A stretch of 10,302 nucleotides of DNA from the NCBI GenBank assembly GCA_030066475.1, contig JASJBO010000292.1:1-10302 (forward strand), read 5' to 3'. A model generated the notes under the pieces. That model searched no databases. It worked only from the letters and a program-made list of their open reading frames with translations, and was not told where the DNA came from. Origin of the DNA: Myxococcota bacterium (GTDB taxonomy: Bacteria > Myxococcota_A > UBA9160 > PR03). Both the position numbers and the translations under genes were made by a program. Positions 1 through 7,341 of the stretch are shown here, in pieces (position 1 is the stretch's first letter; every line of letters starts with the position of its first letter).

Positions 1-170
1 AAGAGGACGGCCCAGGAACCTGGGAGGTCCTCGCCTCTCCTCGAAGGAACCCCGTCTTGCGGAGAGCCGGTGATCCTGAACCGCCCCCGGTTTGCCGAAG
101 GCTTCTTGCGCCTCGCTGTTGGCCGGCCGTGACGCGTGGGTTTGGGCTCTGTATGCACACGTGGACTCAC
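1..170 (-). CDS. Possible partial CDS overlapping the helicase stop (runs off left edge)
   Basis: On the minus strand a GTG at 170-168 shares two bases with the helicase stop codon (GTGA), the arrangement typical of translationally coupled genes. The frame then stays open for about 56 codons to the window edge. The product would be basic and proline/arginine-rich at first (for example TARRKKPSANRGRF) with no domain I recognise. The only nearby ribosome-binding-like sequence is a GGTGG about five bases upstream. Third codon positions are less GC-biased than in the certain genes, AGG and AGA codons occur, and a 30-bp palindrome lies within the frame. All of these argue against real coding. It may instead be the untranslated 3' region of the helicase gene. 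The call rests on the overlap and the open frame alone. Confidence 0.22.
   Translation of the reverse strand, partial: MSPRVHTEPKPTRHGRPTARRKKPSANRGRFRITGSPQDGVPSRRGEDLPGSWAVL
3..32. repeat. Imperfect 30-bp palindrome, possible terminator or recombination site
   Basis: Two nested inverted repeats are visible. The outer arms are GAGGAC (3-8) and GTCCTC (27-32); the inner arms are CCCAGG (11-16) and CCTGGG (19-24). A 2x2 internal mismatch separates outer from inner arms, and only AA lies between the inner arms. It is 135 bases downstream of the helicase stop. Read on the minus strand, the stem is followed by TT before the window ends, so a rho-independent terminator is possible but its T-run cannot be seen. 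An element end or protein-binding palindrome is equally possible. Confidence 0.4.
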
Positions 171-3100
171 GCCCGCCACCGCGCCTCCCACACTGCAGTG
201 GGCCACTCGTCGACCTCGAGCCTATCCGCGTATTGACTTTCGCGCGTTGGCGCATCCGCCCGCTCGCGAACGACCGCGATCAGCTTGAGCTTCAGCTGCC
301 GCTCCACGCGCGGCAGCCAGGTCTCGCGCCCGGCTTTGGACAGGAGGGCGACCTTCCGGCCGGTGGCGTCGACGATGGAGCTGTCGGGCCGGATCTCGAA
401 CGGATCCCCGTACTCCGCTCGCTGCAGCGCGCGGTGCCCGGGATGGGCCTCTCGTTGCCGCCCGAGCCAGTCGATCCAGATCGCGTCCGGGCCCACAAAC
501 CCGTACTCGTGGTCCTCAGGTGGGCCGGCATCGGCCACCATCAGCGGCTCCTCGCGGACTTCGAGCGCGGGGTGATGCAGAGCGGCGAATACAGGACTCG
601 GGTCGCGTGGCGAGAAGATCTGCAGGGAGCGGCGCGCCCGGGTGAGCGCAACGTAGAGCAGCCGGCGCTCCTCGGGCGTATCGGCGACCGTACCATCGTC
701 CAGCAGCATGACGTGATCGAACTCGAGCCCCTTGGCGCTGTGCATCGTTCCGAGGTGCACCCCCTTCCCGAGCACGCGAGCCCGGCGCTCGAGCTGCGCC
801 CAGACGATCAGCTCGTACTGCCACTGCGCACGCGTAAGGCTGCGGCCGGCGAAAGGCTCCAACCAGTCGTGGAGACTGTCTCGCCAGGGCCCGTCGGCGA
901 GTTGCCTGATCTGCTCCCGCACGGCACCTGCGCTGATTCGCTCGTCCCGGTCGCCCTCCGGCCGCAGCCAGTCCGACAGCGTCGCCACCTCGCGAATGCG
1001 GCTCATCGGAATCGAGCTGTCGCCAGGGAGCGTCCACGCGAACGGAATCCGTGCGGCCTCGGCGGCGACGCGCAGCCGGTGGAGCCCGGTCGGCCGCGTC
1101 CGAGCGTGCACGCCGATCGAGGCAGGCTCGATCCCGACGCCGACCCAGCGCCGCACGGTTTCCATCAGCCGTCCGGCCGCAACCTGCACCGATCCGGAGC
1201 GGTGCCACGCGTACCGCCCCCGCAGCTCCGGGTGCTCCGCCGCCCACCGGCCGACGTTGGGATCGCCAGCGCGTGCGGGATCCACCGTCAGCCAGGTCCC
1301 CTGCTTCAGGCGGTCGGGCAATGGCTCCAGCAGGGTCTGCGCCATGTCGAGGATCGCCTTCGGACTGCGGTAGCTATGCGGCACGATGAATCGTTTCGCT
1401 TGGTAGTCCTGCTCGAAGCTCCGGATGAAGTCGCTGCTCGCTCCGTCCCACGCGTAGATCGCCTGGTCGTCGTCGCCGACGGCGAACACGCGAAGCTTGC
1501 GCTGATCGCCCTCCATGGCGCGGCCCGCGATGGCCGACAGCAGCTCGTACTTCGCGGCGTCGATGTCCTGGTACTCGTCGACGAACAGGTAGTTGAAACC
1601 ACGCAGCAGAGCATCGCGCTGCCGCGTCTGTTCAGCTGCTTCCATCGTCTCGCCGCGAAGCATCGCCGCGGCCACGGGCAGGCAGGTCTCGAGAGTCAGA
1701 TCTCCATCGGCTCCGAGCCGATGGATCCCGACCATGCTGATCGCGACCGCGTGGATCGTCTGGATCGTGACGAAGCGGGCATCGCGGCCGACCAGCTCGA
1801 AGAGCCGCCGGCGCAGCTCCAGCGCGTTGGCCCGCGTGTAGCAGACGACCAGGACTTCCCTCGGTCGAACCCTATGGCAGCGAAGCAGCCACGCGACGCG
1901 ATGCACCAGGATCCGAGTCTTCCCGCTTCCCGGGCCAGCGAGGACCAAATGATTCCGGCGGATGTCGCGCGTGACGATCTTCTGTTGTGCCTCGTCCTTC
2001 AGCGACGTGACGATGGCGTCGTAGCTCTCGGGGGTGGTGGGGCGCGCGATCTGCTGCTTGCGGCCCGGGAACCACTTGCGGGTGAAGTCCTGGATCGGCG
2101 AGGCGAACCAGTCCGCGCGGAAAGCCTCGCCCACGTCCGAGTTCGCGAGCATGTGTCGGGCCCAGGCGTCCATCACGTGGACCCGGAGGACCTTGTGTTC
2201 CTGGTGCGCCGCGAGAGCCGCCGTCGCCTGCTGCGCCTCCTGGTCTCCGAGCTTCGGCCAGGCCGGGTCGCGGTCGACCTGCATGGCCGTCCGGAACACG
2301 GCAAGCCCGTTCTGGACGGTGACGATGCGCAGCGCGTGGAGCCAACCGACGGCGGAACGCACGGCGTCCGGCACGCTGTGCAGGCGCGCCTTCAGCAACA
2401 TGTCCCGCTCGACCGCGCTCACCAGGTGCTCGAGATCCGTCGACACGAGCACCTGGCTTCCCGTACCCTTCGCGAGGTCAACCAGGGCGCGCAGGCACTG
2501 GTCGGCGATGATCTGACGGGTGCCAAGCCACTTCCGGACGTGGGCGAGCTTGGCTTCGAGGGTCAGGCGGCCAGTCTCGCCGCGGCGGCTCCTGAACTCG
2601 GGCGCGCCGTTCTGGTGTGTGAGGCCGTCGCCGGCGGTCCACCACGTTCGAAGCAGACGGGCAACATCATCCGGCGTACACGCGGCCTCGATCGACGTCA
2701 GTCTCTCGGCGATTGGGCGGAGATGCACCCACTCGGTGCCGTCGGCCTGCTCCTCGACCGCGTCCAGGATTTGCTCCTCCCAGGCGCGCCAGCGGGCGAG
2801 GCGCCGAACGCTGCTGTCGAAGACACCGTGGCTCAGAATCGCCGTGAAGGTCTGTCCCGCGGTCAGCAGCCGACGATCGACCATCTGACTGAGGATCCCC
2901 AGGATCCGGACCCCGCCCTCGAGCGGGTCGTCGTACGACATCTCCATGCACAAGACGGCGATGTCGTCCGCGGACAGCCCCTCGTCCCCCGCGCCGTACA
3001 CCCGGCGCAACACAGTCTTCCACCGTTCGGCCTTGGGAGGTGCAAGGTCGAGAGACTCGACCACATCGAAGGCTTGGGCGAGCGTGGGCAGGCGGGGACG

Positions 3101-5245
3101 GCCCGTGAAGACGCGGGTCTGATTCTCGGTCCGCTGCAAGACGCGCGCCCTCTCGAGCCAGTTCACGGCCGCCTTCACGCGGGTCTCTTCCTGCGCGTCC
3201 TCTGGATCGAAACGACCGGCGAGTGCCTCCTGGAACAGCAGCTCGCGCGGGGTGACCACGCGGCGCTCGAGGTGCTCGTAGCGCGCTGCAGGGAGCTGCT
3301 GGATCGCGCGCCAGATCGCTCTCAGGTCCTCTCCACTCAGGTCCGCCATCGCCGCCAGCGAGAAGCGGGGCTCGGCATCACCCGGTGCCCAGAGGAGCGT
3401 GGCGGTGGCCGCGTGGCCGTCACGTCCCGCGCGCCCGGCCTCCTGCAGGTAGGCTTCGAGACTGCTCGGCATGTCGAGGTGGACCACGAGCCGGACGTCG
3501 TCCTTGTCCACCCCCATGCCGAAGGCGTTCGTCGCGGTGATCACGCGGATCTCGCCGCGGATGAAGGCGTCCTGGCGCTGCCGGCGCACGTCGGCGTCGA
3601 GCCCGGCATGGTAGTGCTCGGCCGGGTAGCCGCGGGTCGTGAGCTGGACGGCCACCTCCTCCGTCTGGTTCCGGGTGCCACAGAACACGATGGCGGAGCC
3701 GTCGCCTAGATGCTCCTGCAACAGGTCGACGGCCGCATCGACGCGGGCTGGGGGAGGTACCTGCCGCACCTCGTACCTGAGATTGACCCGTGCGGATCCT
3801 CCATCGACGAGCTCCACGTCGTGTCCGCTGTGCTCCCGCGTGTGCTCGACGATCTCGCGGGTGGCGTCAGGCTGGGTGGTGGCGGTGAAGAGAAAGACCG
3901 GCGGCATCGGGCCCGTCTGCGTGATACGCCGGATAGCGTGGAGCACGTAGGGGTAGTCGGTGCGAAAGTCATGGCCCCACTGAGAGAGGCAGTGGGCCTC
4001 GTCGAATACCACAGCCCCGATCTCGCGACTCTTCAGGAGCCGCACGATTCCGGGGTTCCGGAGCTGCTCCGGGGACAGGTAGAGCAGGCCGCACGAGCCC
4101 GCCCGTACCTCCTCGAGCACCTGGGGCCGAAGCAGGCTGGGTAGGCCGCTGTAGATCGCGCGGGCGTGCGGGATGCGCCCCTGGAGCGAGTCGACCTGGT
4201 CCTTCATCAGCGACTGTAGAGGAGAGACGACGACCGTGAGCTGTCCGAGAAGGCGATAGCGGGCCTCTGCCGGCACCTGGAAGCACAGTGACTTGCCGCC
4301 GCCCGTCGGCAGGATCCCGAAGGTCGACTGTCCGCGCAGGCCGCGAGCTACGAGGTCCCTCTGGAGCGAGGTGCCGTCGCCGAGCGCAGGTTCCTCCCGA
4401 AAGCTCTCGAACCCGAAGACCTCGCGGAGCCAATGGTCCGGGCACAGGTTCGTCGAGCACCACGCACAGGACGGGTCCTGGCAAGCGGTCGCGCGGAGGT
4501 CACGGGCCAGAGTGCGGATCTGGGGCCAGGTCTCGCGCACCCAGCGCGGGAGGACGGAGCCGGTCTCGTCCTGCACTCCGAGCCAAGCGTCGAGCATGAC
4601 GAGGGCCATATCGATTCCGGGCGATGACAGGCGCGGACTGTTGGTGCAGACCCGGCCGTGCCAGCGTTTGCGGAGATCGAGGGGATCTTTCGGCTGCCAC
4701 GGCCACCCGTTCTGTTCGTACAGGCGACGCCAGCCCTCCCGGGCGTGTTCCGGGATGTCGGCGTGCGAGATCAGCGGCGAGGGTTCCCAGGCGGCGACCG
4801 CATCCTCCAGCACGCGCTCGGAGGCGCGGACATCCGAGACCGGGTTCGGGCGCGCGTCCCGAACGAGGCGGTCGTCCTTGACCAGGCGGTGGTACGGCCG
4901 GCGGGGGAAGGCGAGGACCGACAGCTCCAGGGTGTCGAGCGTCGGCATCTGGAGCACGGGGGAGTCGGGCCAACGCTCCGCTATGGCGGGGCGATCGAAC
5001 CGGTGGAGATTGTGGCCGACTAGGATTTCGCCGTGGCGCATCCATCCGAGGAGCTCCTTGTGCGCCCTCTTGAAGTCCGCGCCCTTCGCGCGTTCCCAGA
5101 GGCGTTCCTCGCCTTTTCGGCGGGCGGCCAGTGCGTGGAAGACGCCGTCGTGGCCGAGCTCGATATCGAGGAACAGGAAGGGCAGATCGGTCCTCGAGAA
5201 TGGCGAAGGGCAGCTCTGGGGAAGACTGTAGCGGCTGACCCTCAA
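167..5245 (-). CDS. DEDD exonuclease / RecQ helicase / UvrD helicase fusion protein
   Basis: A predicted cytosolic DNA-processing enzyme of 1692 residues, about three times a usual RecQ or UvrD. Residues 21-150 look like a DnaQ-fold 3'-5' exonuclease: FLDIE (D27, E29), GHNLHRFD (N79, D84) and NPVSD (D138). C255, C260, C263 and C268 form a CX4CX2CX4C cluster. Residues 275-615 carry RecQ motifs: LPTGGGKS (312-319), DEAH (415-418) followed by CLSQWGHDFR, FTATT, NAFGMGVD and QEAGRAGRDG (601-610). Residues 615-1090 are helical and unassigned. UvrD motifs follow: AGPGSGKT (1103-1110), VDEYQD (1222-1227), GDDDQAIYAW (1257-1266), MHSAKGLEFD (1501-1510) and YVALTRAR (1531-1538). The last 110 residues are unassigned. 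The start is TTG, with an in-frame TAG directly before it; AAGGTG lies 12 bases upstream, a weak ribosome site. The start abuts a truncated gene, so the first 20 residues may be junction sequence. Whether the role is repair or defence is unknown. Confidence 0.93.
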   Translation of the reverse strand: MRVSRYSLPQSCPSPFSRTDLPFLFLDIELGHDGVFHALAARRKGEERLWERAKGADFKRAHKELLGWMRHGEILVGHNLHRFDRPAIAERWPDSPVLQMPTLDTLELSVLAFPRRPYHRLVKDDRLVRDARPNPVSDVRASERVLEDAVAAWEPSPLISHADIPEHAREGWRRLYEQNGWPWQPKDPLDLRKRWHGRVCTNSPRLSSPGIDMALVMLDAWLGVQDETGSVLPRWVRETWPQIRTLARDLRATACQDPSCAWCSTNLCPDHWLREVFGFESFREEPALGDGTSLQRDLVARGLRGQSTFGILPTGGGKSLCFQVPAEARYRLLGQLTVVVSPLQSLMKDQVDSLQGRIPHARAIYSGLPSLLRPQVLEEVRAGSCGLLYLSPEQLRNPGIVRLLKSREIGAVVFDEAHCLSQWGHDFRTDYPYVLHAIRRITQTGPMPPVFLFTATTQPDATREIVEHTREHSGHDVELVDGGSARVNLRYEVRQVPPPARVDAAVDLLQEHLGDGSAIVFCGTRNQTEEVAVQLTTRGYPAEHYHAGLDADVRRQRQDAFIRGEIRVITATNAFGMGVDKDDVRLVVHLDMPSSLEAYLQEAGRAGRDGHAATATLLWAPGDAEPRFSLAAMADLSGEDLRAIWRAIQQLPAARYEHLERRVVTPRELLFQEALAGRFDPEDAQEETRVKAAVNWLERARVLQRTENQTRVFTGRPRLPTLAQAFDVVESLDLAPPKAERWKTVLRRVYGAGDEGLSADDIAVLCMEMSYDDPLEGGVRILGILSQMVDRRLLTAGQTFTAILSHGVFDSSVRRLARWRAWEEQILDAVEEQADGTEWVHLRPIAERLTSIEAACTPDDVARLLRTWWTAGDGLTHQNGAPEFRSRRGETGRLTLEAKLAHVRKWLGTRQIIADQCLRALVDLAKGTGSQVLVSTDLEHLVSAVERDMLLKARLHSVPDAVRSAVGWLHALRIVTVQNGLAVFRTAMQVDRDPAWPKLGDQEAQQATAALAAHQEHKVLRVHVMDAWARHMLANSDVGEAFRADWFASPIQDFTRKWFPGRKQQIARPTTPESYDAIVTSLKDEAQQKIVTRDIRRNHLVLAGPGSGKTRILVHRVAWLLRCHRVRPREVLVVCYTRANALELRRRLFELVGRDARFVTIQTIHAVAISMVGIHRLGADGDLTLETCLPVAAAMLRGETMEAAEQTRQRDALLRGFNYLFVDEYQDIDAAKYELLSAIAGRAMEGDQRKLRVFAVGDDDQAIYAWDGASSDFIRSFEQDYQAKRFIVPHSYRSPKAILDMAQTLLEPLPDRLKQGTWLTVDPARAGDPNVGRWAAEHPELRGRYAWHRSGSVQVAAGRLMETVRRWVGVGIEPASIGVHARTRPTGLHRLRVAAEAARIPFAWTLPGDSSIPMSRIREVATLSDWLRPEGDRDERISAGAVREQIRQLADGPWRDSLHDWLEPFAGRSLTRAQWQYELIVWAQLERRARVLGKGVHLGTMHSAKGLEFDHVMLLDDGTVADTPEERRLLYVALTRARRSLQIFSPRDPSPVFAALHHPALEVREEPLMVADAGPPEDHEYGFVGPDAIWIDWLGRQREAHPGHRALQRAEYGDPFEIRPDSSIVDATGRKVALLSKAGRETWLPRVERQLKLKLIAVVRERADAPTRESQYADRLEVDEWPTAVWEARWRA

Positions 5246-5426
5246 CTACACGCCGGACACCTTGCGGGGCTGGCTGCTCGATCTGCCCGTCGCGCCGGGG
5301 CTCGTGCGTCGCGACCTCGATCTCGAGCTCCGATACCCGTCGGTCGCGACCGGCATTCCGGCCAGCCTGGACGCGGCGGTCCGCTTCCGCTGGCTCCATC
5401 CCACCCGGGACCGCGCGCCCGGCTGA
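5232..5426 (+). pseudogene. 3' remnant of a truncated unknown gene
   Basis: This plus-strand frame runs from just after an in-frame TAG (5229-5231) to TGA (5424-5426) and has no usable start. It reads as 64 residues with a plausible protein texture (NYTPDTLRGWLLDLP, then LELRYPSVATGIPASLDAAV) and strong G/C preference at third positions, like the certain genes nearby. It therefore looks like the C-terminal end of a real protein. Upstream in the same direction lies only the antisense of the helicase gene, so the 5' part is missing. The breakpoint must fall between about 5185, where recognisable helicase protein starts, and about 5241. I do not recognise the family. The frame could be chance, but its codon pattern makes that less likely. 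Confidence 0.55.
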
Positions 5427-5585
5427 GCCGCCGGTCCCGGCCCTTCGGTCCGCGGCGCCGTGGTCCAGAGGTCGTGGCGGGATATCCTCGGGGCACGAAG
5501 CGCCCTGAAGGTTCGAATGGTGGCTCCGGGGGCGGTGCGCGGGATCGCCGAGCACCGCGGTCACCCGGCTGGAGCGACGGGAGAT

Positions 5586-7100
5586 ATGAGCAGCGCAGTC
5601 ACCTCGCCGCCCACTGGCCCGTCGACCGCGGCCCACGGGAACGCCGTTGTGGCGGCGAGTCGCCCGATCCGCGTCGCCGTGGCCGGCGCGACCGGGTTCG
5701 TCGGCCGCTCGCTCGTCCCGCGTCTCGCCGAACGGCACGCAGTCGTCGCGCTCGGTCGGAGTGTGGCGGCCGACGACTCCGGCCACGACGCGGCTCCCGC
5801 GGCGTCCGCGCCGGAGCCGGGCCTCACCTGGCGGAGCTGCGATCTCTTCTCCCTCTACGAGGCCGAGGCCGCCCTCGACGGCGTGGAGGTGGCCTTCTAC
5901 CTGGTCCACTCGATGATGCCGTCCAGCCGGCTCACCCAGGGAGGCTTCGAGAGCCTCGACCTGCTGCTCGCCGACAACTTCGGGCGGGCCGCCGCCAACG
6001 CGGGGGTGAAGCGCATCATCTACCTGGGAGGGCTGGTGCCTCACCTCGAGACGAGTCGCCTGTCGCCGCACCTCGCCAGCCGTCTCAAGGTCGAGCGCGT
6101 GCTGGGTGGCTACGGGGTCCCCGTCACCGCCCTGCGCGCCGGTCTCGTCGTCGGCCGCGGCGGATCATCCCTCGAGATCCTCGTGAAGCTGGTGGGTCGC
6201 CTGCCGGCGATGGTCTGTCCTCGCTGGACGGGCTCACTCACCCAGCCGATCGCCCTCGACGACGTCGTCAGTCTGCTCGAGGCCTGTCTCGATCTGCCCG
6301 AGACGACCGGTCGCGTGTGCGAGGTCGGATGTCCAGACGTCCTGAGCTACCGGGACATGATGCGGGAGACCGCTCGGGTGATGGGCAAGCGGCGGGTCAT
6401 GCTGCCGGTTCCCCTGGTCACGCCCGGGCTGTCGAGGCTCTGGGTGTCGCTGGTGACCGGCTCGCCCAAGGCGCTCGTAGCGCCGCTCATCCAGAGCTTG
6501 CGCCATTCGATGGTGGTCCAGGACCGCTGGCTCCAGGAGCGGATCGACCTGCCCGGCAAGGGCTTCGCCGAGGCGCTCGACGAGTCGCTCCGGCCGGAGG
6601 CGTTGGCGCGCCAGCCCGTCGCCCGGTCGGTCCAGCGGCTGCCGCTGCCGGAGGGGCGAGACGCGATCTGGATGGCCGCCGAGTTCGCGGCCTGGCTTCC
6701 GGCGGGTCTCCGCGGGCTGGTCCGCGTGACGCGATCCCAGAGCGGCCTGGCGTTCTACCCGTTCGCGTTGCCCTGGCCGCTCCTCGAGCTGTCCTTCCGT
6801 CCGGACCGGAGCGGCGAGAACCGGGCCCTCTTCGAGGTGGCGGGCGGCCTCCTGGCCGGCGAGGCGATCGGCTTTCCCCGGCTGGAGTTCCGCACGATGC
6901 CCGGCGGCAGGGAGGCGCTCGCTGCGGTCCACCAGTTCAGCCCGAGGCTCCCCTGGTGGATCTACACGAACACCCAGGCCCGAGGGCATGCCTGGACGAT
7001 GTGGCGATTCGGCCGGCACCTCGAGCGGGTGAAGAACGGGGCGGAGCCTCTGTCGACGGAGGCCGACCACGCTGCCTGGAAGGTCGCGCCGGCGACCTGA
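5586..7100 (+). CDS. NmrA/YbjT-like atypical SDR with C-terminal domain
   Basis: A 504-residue NAD(P)-binding Rossmann protein. GATGFVG (34-40) is the dinucleotide-binding glycine motif, followed by CDLFS (85-89), FYLVHSM (104-110) and RIIYLGGL (143-150). These are typical of NmrA/YbjT-like atypical short-chain dehydrogenases. The catalytic YxxxK of classical SDRs is not seen, so it may bind cofactor for sensing or act on an unusual substrate. From about residue 365 a second domain, rich in aromatic residues (FYPFALPWPLLELSF, then LPWWIYTNTQARGHAWTMW), occupies the position of DUF2867 in YbjT, but I cannot assign it. No signal peptide is apparent. I chose the ATG at 5586 because the Rossmann fold begins 27 residues later and GGAG precedes it. 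ATG 5517 and GTG 5460 in the same frame would add low-complexity residues. It lies just upstream of SRPBCC and CIA30 sequences, probably once one transcription unit. Confidence 0.88.
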   Translation: MSSAVTSPPTGPSTAAHGNAVVAASRPIRVAVAGATGFVGRSLVPRLAERHAVVALGRSVAADDSGHDAAPAASAPEPGLTWRSCDLFSLYEAEAALDGVEVAFYLVHSMMPSSRLTQGGFESLDLLLADNFGRAAANAGVKRIIYLGGLVPHLETSRLSPHLASRLKVERVLGGYGVPVTALRAGLVVGRGGSSLEILVKLVGRLPAMVCPRWTGSLTQPIALDDVVSLLEACLDLPETTGRVCEVGCPDVLSYRDMMRETARVMGKRRVMLPVPLVTPGLSRLWVSLVTGSPKALVAPLIQSLRHSMVVQDRWLQERIDLPGKGFAEALDESLRPEALARQPVARSVQRLPLPEGRDAIWMAAEFAAWLPAGLRGLVRVTRSQSGLAFYPFALPWPLLELSFRPDRSGENRALFEVAGGLLAGEAIGFPRLEFRTMPGGREALAAVHQFSPRLPWWIYTNTQARGHAWTMWRFGRHLERVKNGAEPLSTEADHAAWKVAPAT

Positions 7101-7182
7101 GTACGCGACCGAGCTCCCCTGCGGCGGTGGTTCCGCCCGGATCGCCTTGCCGTGTCGGTTGAGTCGGCGCGCCGGGCGCGAC

Positions 7183-7190
7183 AGGAGGAG
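7183..7190 (+). promoter_or_regulatory. Strong Shine-Dalgarno of the broken SRPBCC gene
   Basis: AGGAGGAG lies six bases before the GTG at 7197. It is the best ribosome-binding sequence in the window, yet the frame it serves does not encode a recognisable complete protein. This supports 7197 as the original start of a gene whose middle has been deleted. It could now also drive an N-terminally extended CIA30 product, because GTG 7197 is in frame with the CIA30 gene. Confidence 0.6.
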
Positions 7191-7196
7191 GCCAGC

Positions 7197-7341
7197 GTGA
7201 AGGAAGCCAGCCTCGAAACACGAGCTCCCGCTCGGCTGGATCGGCGCGCTGGTCGGCGGCGGGTTCACGCGCCGGAATCTCGAGCGGATGTTCGAGCACC
7301 GGCACCGCGTGACGCGAGAGGACTGCGAGGAGCCCGCGTGA
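7197..7341 (+). pseudogene. Internally deleted SRPBCC-family gene
   Basis: The frame ending at TGA 7339-7341 encodes a convincing protein tail from about 7210: HELPLGWIGALVGG, then LERMFEHRHRVTREDC. This matches the C-terminus of SRPBCC (START-like) proteins, of the kind associated with TIGR01777 epimerases and photolyase clusters, where an 'LERMF-RHR-T-ED' ending is common. In these proteins about 150 residues should precede it. Here an in-frame TGA (7198-7200) blocks the frame, while a well-placed AGGAGGAG and GTG 7197 begin MKEASLETR in another frame. The simplest reading is that the start and the end survive and the middle was deleted, with a frame change near 7212-7225. The remnant's stop overlaps the CIA30 start (GTGA), showing former translational coupling. 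The family name is from memory of the motif; the deletion model is inference. Confidence 0.6.

Noticed and set aside
92..3709. A 1205-codon open frame on the plus strand, antisense to the helicase
   Set aside because: It lies opposite a gene with two full sets of helicase motifs; its translation is rich in Arg, Pro, Leu and Asp without any motif, as expected from the reverse strand of GC-rich coding DNA.
5246..5330. Promoter for the helicase on the minus strand
   Set aside because: No recognisable -35/-10 pair was found in the sequence upstream of the TTG; the promoter, if any, is not of the simple sigma-70 type.
5480..5487. GGATATCC palindrome between the truncated remnant and the SDR gene
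   Set aside because: An isolated 8-bp palindrome without a partner repeat or positional clue is not enough for an operator call.
5460..5585. N-terminal extension of the SDR protein from GTG 5460 or ATG 5517
   Set aside because: The added residues are unlike the family N-terminus and the Rossmann fold starts shortly after ATG 5586; AAGG before ATG 5517 leaves a small chance for that start.
5033..7162. A 709-codon plus-strand frame
   Set aside because: It overlaps the helicase N-terminus and the whole SDR gene in another frame; the product is low-complexity Arg/Gly/Pro.
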